This document shows, piece after piece, positions 10,206-19,507 of a stretch of 23,326 bases of DNA. Under the pieces are notes generated by a model. That model saw only the letters and a program-made list of their open reading frames with translations, ran no database searches and was not told where the DNA came from. The translations under genes were made by a program, and so were the position numbers. Source of the DNA: Chara braunii (Eukaryota; Streptophyta; Charophyceae; Charales; Characeae). How positions within the stretch are numbered: position 1 is the first letter of the stretch; each line of letters begins with the position of its first letter. Where the stretch lies: positions 1,535,991-1,559,316 of the forward strand of contig BFEA01000213.1 of the NCBI GenBank assembly GCA_003427395.1, read 5' to 3'.

Positions 10206-11225
10206 TGCAAGGAAAATGACCGATAGCGAACTTCAGAAACCAAGCAGCATCATACACATGAGACCAGATAGTCATGACCTCGAACCAAAAACAGAATTGC
10301 ATCACGAGTCCCACCAAATAAGAACACAACAAAAGCTCATAAGTGACAATGTTCGAATAGTCTCATCATCATCAACAAAGAACCAATGTCGACATCCTAT
10401 CTGGCACTCGGCGCCCAGATTACAAATGGCAGATCCTATCTAGCCTATCTACAACGCTGCTGATGACGTCAACAGCTCCCTGAAGTACGAGCAGATCTTG
10501 GCCAATGCCGTTTGCCTCAAGCACCAGGTATGTCTCTCGCCTCACTCATAACCTCGATCCCCAACTCACAGATGCCACATGCACCCAAGGACCACCATGC
10601 ACCCCATCCAGCATACAGCAGCGCAGCTCGGCTNGATCCCCAACTCACAGATGCCACATGCACCCAAGGACCACCATGCACCCCATCCAGCATACAGCAG
10701 CGCAGCTCGGCTATGGCTGCCTGCTCCTTCCAGCTGGCCCGTGAGTGCGTGAGCGCTGGGCAGCGTTTAGCGCAGCAGCGCTTGCACAGCATGCAGCCAG
10801 TGCCCGAATATCGAATGTGTGGGCAGGCCCTTTCCTAAATGGAAGTGGCCTGCTTGCTTGCGTGCAGCCTGGCTGCGCTGGGCCCCTGCCCAGAAGCTTC
10901 CGGTAGGCCCAGAGAGGCTGAGCCCCAGTCCAAACGAATCAGGCCCTGGGCCTGTGGTGGTTGCCCGTGTCCAACTGCCCACGGCTTCTATTCGGTCCAT
11001 GTTGCGAATCTGGCCCAGGGCCTGCCTTGGTTACATTCGAAAGAGGCAGCCTGGGCCTGGGCGCTCTCAACCAACTGGCGCTGCACAACTGCCTGAATTT
11101 ACCCGGTTCCGTGATGACCCCAAAAATAGGCCTGTAGGCCCTGGGTCGAGCCTGCCTTCACTTAGGGAAGCCGACTGTACAGAAAATAGGGCCCAGTAGG
11201 GCAGATCGAGGCCTTGAGCCTAGCA
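10206..11225 (-). repeat. 3' LTR of the Gypsy element
   Basis: Direct counterpart of 18563-19503. On the element strand it starts TGCTAGGC immediately after the polypurine tract and ends CCTTGCA. It is 1020 bp here against 941 bp in the other copy. The 79-bp excess is exactly one 78-bp duplication plus a single N (10556-10712). I count about 40 substitutions between the LTRs, roughly three quarters of them transitions. GGCCTG/CAGGCC words recur in the U3-proximal part. I could not place a TATA box or poly-A site with confidence. Confidence 0.93.
10556..10712. repeat. 78-bp direct duplication across one N (assembly join)
   Basis: Bases 10556-10633 and 10635-10712 are identical, separated by one N at 10634. 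The other LTR has this 78-bp segment once. The likely cause is two contig ends that overlapped but were scaffolded with a minimum-size gap in place of a merge, so the duplication is probably not biological. Confidence 0.9.
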
Positions 11226-11236
11226 TTCCCTCCTCC
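11226..11236 (-). promoter_or_regulatory. Polypurine tract (plus-strand DNA primer site)
   Basis: On the element strand the sequence GGAGGAGGGAA ends exactly where the 3' LTR begins (TGCTAGG). An RNase H-resistant purine tract at this place primes second-strand synthesis in LTR retrotransposons. It lies 28 nt beyond the inferred end of the pol frame. Confidence 0.85.
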
Positions 11237-11264
11237 ATTCTTCGACAGTCCTCTGAGAAGTTGA

Positions 11265-11479
11265 TTACTCAATCTGGCGCTTTCCTTTCTGCAGTGACTT
11301 CTCATAATGAGCGACAGCCTGTGGAGCGGTCTGCATCAGTTCCTCGCAAGTGAACCATCTATCTTCCTTTGGATCAGTGTGATGTCTGAACCGAACTCGG
11401 TATTACAGCTTCGACTTCGGAGGACGCCCCCTGCCTGTTGGTCTTGGAACCGGCATTTCTCTGTGGTCCACGATATCAT
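11265..11479 (-). other. Chromodomain-like C-terminus of integrase
   Basis: After the GPF/Y module the protein reads GEVDIDDIVDHREM, a basic linker GRGRPPKSK, a TAA at 11403, then in the same frame YRVRFRHHTDPKEDRWFTCEEL and a short helix to the TAA at 11265. The order (acidic start with DDIVDHR, Tyr-Arg-Val-Arg-Phe strand, D-x-W-F/EEL, helix) matches the chromodomain plan of chromoviruses, though the aromatic cage residues cannot be verified by eye. In that group the domain steers insertion to particular chromatin. Confidence 0.55.
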
Positions 11480-12602
11480 CGATGTCAACCTCTCCATCCA
11501 TGGTTGGGGGCAGCATCGAGCATCGTGGGGGAAACTGATCAGTTTCCTTGGATGGTGCAAGCTTAGAGGCGTGGAAGACAGGGTAAGTGCGAAGATGACC
11601 AGGGATCCGAATGACATATGATGGCCCATCCGGATCCTCTCCGACAATATCAAAAACCTCCCAAGGTCCAAAGTACTGTGGCATGAGCTTGCGAGATATC
11701 CCGTGCTCCTGTCCCAGTTCCGAGGATTTGGCCCAAACTTTGTCCCCTACCTGAAATGTAGATGGGCGGCGGTGTTTGTTCTTAGACTCTATCATTGCTG
11801 CCTGGGCTTTGTGCATCTGTTCTACCACTTGCTGCATCAATTGCTCATATCGATATGCAAATTCTAACGTTCCAGGTGCAGTCGTCGGCTGATTCTCAGG
11901 TAGTCGGAAAGTCTAGGCTTAAAAGTCAGTAGCAGGCTGTTAGGACTCACCCCTGTTGCATTGTGCACAGCATTGTTGTACAGGCTGGCGATGAGAGCAA
12001 GTTTCTCATCCCAGTCCACCTGGTTGGGCTTTATGTAGTGCCTCAACAGGTGTTGTACAACGCGGTTCAGCTGCTCCGCTTGCCCGTTTGCCTCTGGGTG
12101 GTTCCCAGAAGTCATCTGCGGTTGTGTTCCTTGTTCTGCAGCTGCAGCCTTCCACAACTCACTAGTGAATCGGACATCCCGATCACTTACAATGGACTTT
12201 GGAAGCCCAAAGTCTCTGACCCAGTTCTCTTTAAACAGCTTGATCACATACTCGGTTGGCTGTAGCAGGCATTGCGGCTAGCCTAGCATACTTGCTAAAC
12301 TTATCCACAGTGACATAAACATATCTCATTCCGCTCTTGCTGGTGACCAGTGTGTCCATGAAATCCATTCCGGAATCGGAAGGGGCTTAAGAAGCCCAAG
12401 AGGGGCCTGTGTACGTGGCTTCTCTCTCTGACACACTTGACAAGTCTCCACATACAGCTTTGCATCTCTCATCATTGTGGGCCATCAGAAACGCTGCAAC
12501 AGATTTGCTGCAGTCTTCCTGTACCCAAAATGTTCGGTGGCATCATGACACTCACCTAAAAATAAACTAGGCAAAGACTCTCTATTTGGAACACAAATGC
12601 TT
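11480..12602 (-). other. Gypsy integrase with zinc-binding domain and GPF/Y-type module
   Basis: The zinc-binding part has H-D-A-T-E-H and, past the TGA at 12485, C-Q-V-C (HHCC pattern). The catalytic core begins MDFMDTLV (first Asp) in a shifted frame. It continues with VSDRDVRF (second Asp) and GNHPEANGQAEQ (the Glu), and ends LLLTFKPR before a frameshift. The C-terminal part (11840 on) reads VGDKVWAKS, MPQYFGPWEVFDIVG and YPVFHASKLAP, the GPF/Y-like module seen in many Gypsy integrases. The integrase inserts the cDNA and makes the short flanking duplication. Two shifts and a small apparent deletion near 12395 break it. Confidence 0.85.
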
Positions 12603-14218
12603 ATTCCCGGCCTTCTCAAGGAACAGCAGGCCGTTGACCAACACAAACTCGTCAGCAGTTGTTGTGTCTTTCGCCTCGAGTCTACATAAGATTTCGGCCA
12701 TAAAGGGATCCTCGCGATAGGCTTCCACCAGGGATTGAGTGACATCATCCGCAAGCCCAATTCAGTGACCAGCGCACCGAGAAAGTCTGGGCTACGCGAC
12801 AACGCATCAGCAACCTTGTTGTACTCCCCCTTAATGTACTGGGGTTCGAAGTCATACTGCTCAATGACTTCGATCGAACGCTTCAGAACGTCAGAGAGTA
12901 CCTATTGAGTCTTCATCCATCTCAGGGTCTGATGATCAGTCTTGACATAGAAGCAGCGACCTAGGAGGTAGTGCCTCCAATGGGTTAGCGCTTTGTCGAT
13001 CGCATAGAGCTCCTTCTCATAGGTGGACTCAACCAACTTTTGAGAGGGCATCTTTTTGGACATGTACTCTACCGGCCTCAACTTCTTCCCCTCCTGTTGC
13101 ACAAGTACGGCACCAATGCCATACTGCCTGGCATTCGTAGTCACAACGAAAGGTTTGTTAGGATCAGGAAGTTTCAAGACCTCATGGTGTGTCAACCCAT
13201 GCTTCGGATGTCTGAAAGCAGCCTCACACCTGTTTGTCCACTCCCATGGGGTGTCAAGGCGTGTCAGGTCCGTCAAAGGGGTGGCCACTATGCTATAATT
13301 CTGAACAAAGTTGCGGTAGTAGCCTATTATCCCTAAGGACCTCATCTCAGTCACAGACTGAGGACGCGGCCAGTCACGAATGCTGGCCACCTTCGCGTCA
13401 TCGGGCTCCAATCCCTCCGCGGAAATCTCATGTCCCAGGTACAAGATCCGGGTGCGTCCAAACTCACACTTCTCCCGGTTAATCTTGAACTGGTGCTGTC
13501 TGAGGAGGCTAAGGACTCTATCTAAGTGCGCTACATGCTCATCGACATTCCTACTAAAGATAAGTATGTCATCGAGGTACACGATGACAAACTTGTCCAA
13601 GTAGTCATAAAATATCCGGTTCATCGCGTGCTGAAAGGTGCCAGGAGCATTGCAAAGGCCAAAAGGCATCACCACAAACTCGTATAGACCGTACCTGGTC
13701 TGAAATGCGGTTTTGTGTTGATCCTTGAGCCAGATTGCAATCTGATGGTACCCGGACTTCATATCTATCTTACTGAAGTACCGGCACCCTTGCACTCGGT
13801 CCAGCAAGTCATCGATGCGCAGTAGGGGCTCGACGTTCTTCACTGTGATGGCATTGAGGCCCCTATAGTCAATGCACATCCTCAAGGTCCCCCGCTTCTT
13901 TGGTACAATTAGTACAGGAGATCCGTAAGGGAAAACACTAGGCCGGATCCAACCCTTCTCTATGAGATCCTTGAGTTGTCGGCGAAGCTCATCGAGCTCA
14001 CCTGGAGACATCTGATAGATCCTACCCTTCGGAATGCTAGACCCTGGGATAATCTCTATCGCGTGGACGATCTCCCTCTCAACAACCTCTTTCGGCTCTT
14101 CGAATAGATCAGGGTACCTAGCGGCCACTCCCTCTATCTCTGGGGTCGTTTTCACCGGCTCCCCTCTGCAGACCCTCCTCCGGGTTTTGCTTATAATAAT
14201 TATAAAACGTAGTCGCAC
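12488..14218 (-). other. Gypsy reverse transcriptase and RNase H
   Basis: RT is nearly intact from about 14010 to 13400. It shows GWIRPSVFPYGSPVLIVPKK, CIDYRGLNAIT, FSKIDMKSGYHQI (catalytic Asp), TRYGLYEFVVMPFGL and VIVYLDDILIF (YLDD intact). The thumb (YLGHEISAEG) and the connection (TEMRS-LGIIGYYRNF, with one residue apparently missing) follow. RNase H begins KPFVVTTNARQYGIGAVL. The usual first catalytic Asp (TDAS) is Asn, codon AAT at 13133-13135. YEKELYAI keeps the Glu and KTDHQTL the later Asp. A TAG at 12902 cuts after WMKTQ, and the frame continues to DALSRSPDF. This region would copy RNA to DNA and remove the RNA strand. Confidence 0.9.
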
Positions 14219-14305
14219 CCATGCACTCGTAGGACTCTATCAGACTACTAGCTTTATACTTGAGCAATCTGGCGGTTCCCCCATTGGGCAACGTGTGTTT
14301 GACTA

Positions 14306-14592
14306 TTTTTCGGTCCCAGTCAAACGGGGTTGTGCAACCGAGAGGTAGTACATACTTAACAAGATGTCCATAGGGAGATCATCGCTGACTAGGAACGAGA
14401 CTCGATGTCTCAGTTCCCCTCCCGTGTATGGGAAAAGACACTCAATGTCTTCAAGGTAGTCGTTGACTACCATGCGCTGTTTGTTGGCACAGGTTGACTC
14501 CACATGTCGGCTCAGGCGTTGCACTTGCCCCTCTAAGCGCAGCCTCTCAATGCACATGCGATTAATGAAGTTCCGCGTCGAGCAAGTGTCAT
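14306..14592 (-). other. Aspartic protease region of Gypsy pol
   Basis: Downstream of the zinc knuckle the frame reads GSRKAGAYYDTCSTRNFI, followed by a Leu/Val-rich stretch and DDLPMDILLSMYYL, which resembles the second half of retropepsin-like domains (IL/G near the end). The catalytic motif in this family is normally D-T/S-G. Here it reads D-T-C, with codon TGC at 14582-14584. That is either an inactivating change or a family variant. A TAG at 14303 follows. Call by position and motif, moderate certainty. Confidence 0.65.
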
Positions 14593-16813
14593 AATAGGCC
14601 CCGGCCTTACGGCTGCCGATGACTACCTCGCCGACGAACAACTCACCCTTAGGGGCTTTGGCCATGGCCGTCCAAAAAGCTAGCGGGTTCGATCTAGACC
14701 ACTCCTCCTCTAGCTCCTCTAAGGACTCAAACACATTCAGCGAACAGAGGATCGCTGGGTCCGAATGTGAATGAGGGACGACGATGGAGTCAGCAACTTG
14801 GGCCATCTCTCGAGATGGTGAGGGTGTGTCCACCACCTCGACCCTAACAGGAACAACTACTATTCCTACTGGCCCCAACGTGTTCCCCGGAGCAGTGCCA
14901 TAACTGCTGGCCACATTGCTACCTACGGGAGCGGACGATCCCAACGCCTGCCCCATCGTAGGCGGGATCTTCTCGGTCACCTTCTTGTTGCGGCACTTGA
15001 ATTGGTTGTGGCCATATTGACCACAACGAATACAGGTCTGCCTGATATACCGGTCTCTCCACACGTCCTCTATGAGACCCGCTTTCTCCCATGGAGGAGC
15101 GTTAGGGTCAACTTGACTCCTAAACCGGGAACCTCCACAGCGTCTACCGGTCGCCTTACCTTTCTGGACAGCGGCAGCGACTGTTCCACCCCCTGAAACT
15201 TCTACGCTGCCCGCCTTTGAACCCGCTCCCGCCTGGAAGTCGTCTTCTAACTTGATGGTAGAACCATCGTTGTCGATGAACATTATGCGTCCTTTCGCCT
15301 TCCAGTTGGGAGACAGTGTCTTCTTCCTACCGTCCGTCGTGGGTGTATGTCCATGCCCTATCTTTGCCTCTAGGGCCTTCCTGCTGAATGAGGGAAAGTT
15401 GTGCATATTGATGTTGGCCTCACCTGCCAACTGATTCCTGAGAGGCAAAGGAAAACATCTCAGGTATGCAGTGAGTAAGACCTGGGGGTCATAACGTACT
15501 CCATGAACACAGATCAGACGCTCTACTGCGGCTGTGGCTTCCCTTACCGACTTGAACTACCTGTTGTTCAAAGTCACGATCTCGTCAGTGGCCTTTTGAG
15601 CTTCCCGAGGATCATGCCACCTATCTTCCACCAGCTTAAGGAAGTCCGCCAGTTTCTGGTCAACTGCCCAAGTGCGGAAGTCATGACCGTATCCCTGTAG
15701 CTGTACTAAACCACTTAACCATCTTGCTCCACTCCCCTCTAAATAGGAGGCAGCCACAAGCACTTCCTCATGCGGCAAGGTCAATTTACATTTGACATAG
15801 ACAAGCACTGACCTCAACCATGTGTCGAGGTTTTCACCCCTCTTGTCCCCTGTAAAGGGTTTGGGGGAGGCGATGGCCGTCTTTGGAACCCACTAGCTTT
15901 GTCCCGGTACCTGTCCCACTCCAGGTTGTGGACCTTGGGGACCAGGCTGCTGCACTAGCTGTTGTTGTGCAGACTATGAGACAGCAGGCTGCCCAGTTAC
16001 GGCAACCTGCGACGGAGGTTGGGAATACACTGGTTGTACAGGAACCTGTACACTAGGACCTGTTGAGAACCCGCCTGTCAAAGGCATACTCAGGGAAACG
16101 GCTTGGACCGATGCTGGAGAGACATATCGGGAAACTCCAGTTACCGGTGGGACAAAAGGAGGAGGATGTACAACGGGCCAGGCACCAGGCCCGGACGACG
16201 ATGGAGCTGCCTGCGCCCGACCGACCAATACGGCCAGACTATGTTGGATGTCCTGTAAGAGAGTCGTCTGGTGGTCCTGCATTTCTACTACATCTAGCAG
16301 GACGGTCCCTAGGGTCCTCACATCATCATCCATGTGCGTCAGATCCATCTCCTCTAACTCACTAGTGTCCGCTTGTCTCCGCTGCATCTTGGCTCTCCTT
16401 CTAATCATTTTCTCTTTCTCTGCGTTGATCTCTCCTAACGCCTGTTGTAGCTGTGCCTCGCGAATAGCTGCTGGCTGTATGGCGACCTCCTCGGGGGTCA
16501 ACACTATCGGCTGGCTTGCCATAACGCCAGTGGACTGACTCAGGTTTTGTGCGACTGTTGACCCTTAAATCCCTGAACTACCAGCCCGAGAGCTCTGCTG
16601 CGCAGCAGTTGCCATGGCTGCTGAAGTAGCAGCCTCGCTCACGAATGCTCTGCTAGCCTCTGCGGCCCTAGCCCTTCGCTGCTGCCGTTGTCTCTCTCTT
16701 TGCGGGCGGAACAAGTATCTGTCGCCCTGTGGTCCGAATGCCAAGTGGGCTATCGGGCGTCTTGCCGATCGCAAGATCCTATCGTCCGGTTGTGGGACCT
16801 CCGTGTCACTCAT
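14593..16813 (-). other. gag region: capsid-type domain and CCHC nucleocapsid
   Basis: Gag packages element RNA into virus-like particles in the cytoplasm. The N-terminal part is Arg/Ala-rich (RPQRERQRQQRRARAAEA). A Glu/Lys/Arg-rich helical stretch follows (16460-16330), then a Pro/Gln/Val-rich linker. The conserved retrotransposon Gag core (about 15880-15500) reads FTGDKRGENLDTWL, then VAASYLEGSGARWL, then FLKLVEDRWHDP. A zinc knuckle CIRCGQYGHNQFKC (C-x2-C-x4-H-x4-C) lies at 14993-15034. Stops at 16565, 15974, 15893 and 15557 interrupt it. The start at 16813 is the first ATG of this frame that has protein-like sequence behind it. Upstream the frame is low-complexity. Confidence 0.85.
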
Positions 16814-18547
16814 AGTGTGACGAGTGTGAGGCTGCGGGAAAACAGGGAGAGCTGAGGGCGAGGAGAGAGAGAGGGAGAGAGTGAGAATACACACACACAT
16901 TCACTCACTCGACACGACCGAGGGTCGGACGCAGACACAATGGCAAAGACACAAAGTCGAAGTCGTGGATTCCGAATGCCGAAACAGGAGCAAGTCACAC
17001 TGAGTACGAGCACAACAGTTGAAAACTGGTGCCAGACTAGTCCCCGTACTGTACGGGGAGCCGGTATAAGTACCGGAAACACGTACGGTACCAGGGGTAT
17101 TTCTACAAAGGCCCCGAGGGCAGAACTGAAAAATGTCGTATTTGAAAGTGGCGCCCGAATTGCAACATGGCGCCAGTTGTCCAAAATCCTACGGTACCAA
17201 AGGAGGGGTTTGGAAAAACGGTGCCAGGGCGAAAACGGGATGCAGCCGAAACAGCAAAATGATAGACCAGGGATCGAGCCCTAGCGGAGTCCGTAACACA
17301 GTCTACAACATTGTACACTGTCTGCACTAGGAGACTCTCGATGCATACCGCAGCATGATGTACAGACTGATTTAAGATAAATAAAATAAATAATCGGTGG
17401 CTATGTCAAAGACTACTCATTTGGGTTCAACATGTAAGTTCAGATTCCTACAAACGAAACTATTTCTACTTTGACTAGTTCACAAACAGGAAGCACAATG
17501 AACAGAGAACAGTTCTTACTATGTTGTCTGTCAGATGTTAATGGTTGTACATCTAACTAATCAAAATAAAAATGGAATCATTTGATTCGCCGTTTGCCTA
17601 ATGGAATCTTTCCCAAACTTATCACCTGGAATCCACCCCTCCCTCAGTTCTTCCTGAATGTCTCTTGTCGCCAGCGTCCCTGAGCAATCCAGAACAAAGG
17701 TGTGCACACGGCCCACCCGTGTCCCGAGTCCTGCTGAGTTGGCCAGCCCTGCACAACATTTATCCTCGCATGCAGCGAGCCTTACACCGACTGATTCGCT
17801 GATCAGGAGGCGTTTTTATGGACTGCCCCCGAAGTCCTCAGGAATTATTTAACGTCCCAGACAGGACGACGATCACAGCTGATGGAAGGTCCCCGCCAGT
17901 ACTTGTTTATAGACGTCCGGTACCCGTCTTTCCCGTAGGGCTGGCCTGCCCCTCATAACCCATCTATAGCGCAGCGAGCAGACAAAGGACAAAGCAGCAA
18001 AGCATGCGTGCTCTACTCCTAGTGGGTTGGCATGGTGACCGTGACCTAGTACTTCGTCCAAGGCCCTTCAGATAGCTCCACCCTCTCCTTCTAGATGATC
18101 CACGTGAACAATGCCGACTCTCAAGGTTGAGCGCACTCGACTCCTCACATCAGAGGACTCTCAAGATAGAACACACATCCTCATGGTAAGAAGTGTCGAA
18201 GAGGGTAGATAAGGCTAGGTGCAACGTACCTCAAAATAGCTGCCCCCAACCACAAATATTCTCACTAGATGACCTGATGTCGATTGTGATGACCAATCGC
18301 TGCTTCCGCACAACCAGCATTACTCAGCCGTTCCACCTCAGCATCAATCGCACATCAGATAGTTCTCATCACACTGTGAACACCCAATATACACCACGTA
18401 GCCTTCCTCGCGATCCCCTCTCCTCCTGGGTCGCCTGCTTGCCTTCGCCCTCCTCACTACACACCCCCTACGGCCGCTCGCTTAGCAGACCGCATGCATG
18501 TGCCGCATAGGCAGAAGACATGCGCCAGATGAGCGCACCGTACCACA
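16814..18547 (-). other. 5' leader of the Gypsy element (about 1.7 kb, non-coding)
   Basis: This lies between the primer binding site and the gag ATG. I see no substantial open frame on the element strand. It contains a GA/CA-rich run near 16860-16905, a set of short hairpins around 17042-17076, and AT-rich sequence near 17340-17600. Leaders of LTR elements carry RNA packaging and dimerisation signals. A nested old insertion could also explain the length. Confidence 0.7.
17042..17076. other. Two adjacent short hairpins in the Gypsy leader
   Basis: CCCCGTAC-T-GTACGGGG (17042-17058) is an 8-bp perfect inverted repeat with a one-base centre. CCGGTA-TAAG-TACCGG (17061-17076) is a 6-bp stem with a 4-nt loop. 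They lie about 230-265 nt upstream of the gag ATG. An RNA role (packaging, dimerisation) is conjecture. Confidence 0.5.
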
Positions 18548-18559
18548 GCTCCGATACCA
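18548..18559 (-). promoter_or_regulatory. Primer binding site, tRNA-iMet type
   Basis: On the element strand TGGTATCGGAGC starts 3 nt after the CA end of the 5' LTR. The common plant retrotransposon primer site TGGTATCAGAGC is complementary to the 3' end of initiator tRNA-Met. This copy differs at one base (A to G). It primes minus-strand cDNA synthesis. Confidence 0.9.
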
Positions 18560-18562
18560 AAT

Positions 18563-19503
18563 TGCAAGGAAAATGAGCGATAGCCAACTTCAGAAACCAA
18601 GCAGCATCATACACATGAGACCAGATAGTCGTGACCTCGAACCAAAAGCAGAATTGCATCATGAGTCCCACCAAATAAGTGAACAGCAAAAGCTCATAAA
18701 TGACAATGTTCGAATAGTCTCATCATCATCAACAAAGAACCAATGTCGACATCCTATCTGGCGCTCGGCGCTCAGACTACAAATGGCAGATCCTATCTGG
18801 CCTATCTACAATGCCGCTGATGACGTCAACAGCTCCCCGAAGTACGAGCAGATCTCGGCCAATGTCGTTCGCCTCAAGCACCAGCTATGTTTTTTGCCTC
18901 ACTCATAACCTCGATCCCCAACTCACAGATGCCACATGCACCCAAGGACCACCATGCACCCCATCCAGCATACAGCAGCGCAGCTCGGCTATGGCTGCCT
19001 GCTCCTTGCAGCTGGCCCGTGAGCGCGTGAGCGCTGGGCAGCGTTTAGCGCAGCAGCGCTTGCGCAGCATGCAGCCAGTGCCCGAATATCGAATGCGTGG
19101 GCAGGCCCTTTCCTAAATGGAAGTGGCCTTCTTGCTTGCGTGCAGCCTGGCTGCGCTGGGCCCCTGCCCAGAAGCTTCCGGTAGTCCCAGAGAGGCTGAG
19201 CCCCAGTCCAAACGAATCAGGCCCTGGGCCTGTGGTGGTTGCCCGTGTCCAACTGCCTGCGGCTTCTATTCGGTCCATGTTGCGAATCTGGCCCAGGTCC
19301 TGCCTCGGTTACATTCGAAAGAGGCAGCCTGGGCCTGGGCACTCTCAACCAACTGGCGCTGCACAACTGCCTGAATTTACCCGATTCCATGATGACCCCA
19401 AAAATAGGCCTGTAGGCCCTGGGTCGAGCCTGCCTTCACTTAGGGCAGCCGACTGTACAGAAAATAGGGCCCAGTAGGGCAGATCAAGGCCTTGAGCCTC
19501 GCA
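18563..19503 (-). repeat. 5' LTR of the Gypsy element
   Basis: A 941-bp direct repeat of 10206-11225. On the element strand it runs from TGCGAGGC to CCTTGCA. It should contain the promoter (U3) and the RNA start, but no motif is clear enough to mark. The element-distal edge is followed by the second ACAA. Confidence 0.93.
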
Positions 19504-19507
19504 ACAA
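19504..19507. repeat. Target-site duplication, right copy (ACAA)
   Basis: Matches 10202-10205 exactly and abuts the outer end of the 5' LTR, supporting a single insertion event with both flanks retained. Confidence 0.8.

Larger units (their letters stand above)
11265..16813 (-). pseudogene. gag-pol polyprotein of the Gypsy element, interrupted
   Basis: The ATG at 16813 starts a frame that, ignoring stops, stays the same from gag through most of pol, implying an ancestral single gag-pol ORF of about 5.5 kb. In-frame stops lie at 16565 (TAA), 15974, 15893, 15557, 14303 and 12902 (TAG), 12485 (TGA) and, in the shifted last segment, 11403 (TAA). At least seven of these are one transition away from Gln, Arg or Trp codons. 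Frameshifts occur around 14300-14220, in the RNase H-integrase linker (a compensating pair near 12750-12620), at about 12395 with a small apparent deletion, near 12255 and near 11880. The last codons run to a TAA at 11265. Family members process this precursor with their own protease. Confidence 0.9.
10206..19503 (-). mobile_element. Ty3/Gypsy LTR retrotransposon, structurally complete, decayed
   Basis: All boundary elements are present. Direct LTRs lie at 10206-11225 and 18563-19503. They share TG...CA ends and are about 96% identical by eye. A primer binding site lies 3 nt inside the 5' LTR (18548-18559) and a polypurine tract abuts the 3' LTR (11226-11236). Matching ACAA flanks lie at 10202-10205 and 19504-19507. 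Pol order is protease, RT, RNase H, integrase, the Ty3/Gypsy order. The minus-strand layout is 5' LTR, 1.7-kb leader, gag-pol, 3' LTR. Length is 9298 bp as given, or about 9219 bp after removing an assembly duplication. Multiple stops and frameshifts make it non-autonomous. Confidence 0.95.

Noticed and set aside
9842-10243. 133-codon minus-strand ORF spanning the N gap
   Set aside because: It is created by poly-G/N/poly-T translation and crosses the LTR boundary.
10819-11199. 126-codon ORF conserved in both LTRs (also 19097-19477)
   Set aside because: Conservation follows from the two LTRs being about 96% identical. The ORF is antisense to the element and overlaps a second, out-of-frame ORF.
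17149-17159. Plus-strand TGGCGCCCGAA, resembling a tRNA-Lys primer site
   Set aside because: It is antisense to the element, has no LTR beside it, and the real primer site is at 18548-18559.
17269-17282. Minus-strand AGGGCTCGATCCCT, similar to a tRNA T-arm / pol III B box
   Set aside because: I could not find a matching acceptor stem, D-arm or A box at the right spacing, so no tRNA or SINE is called.
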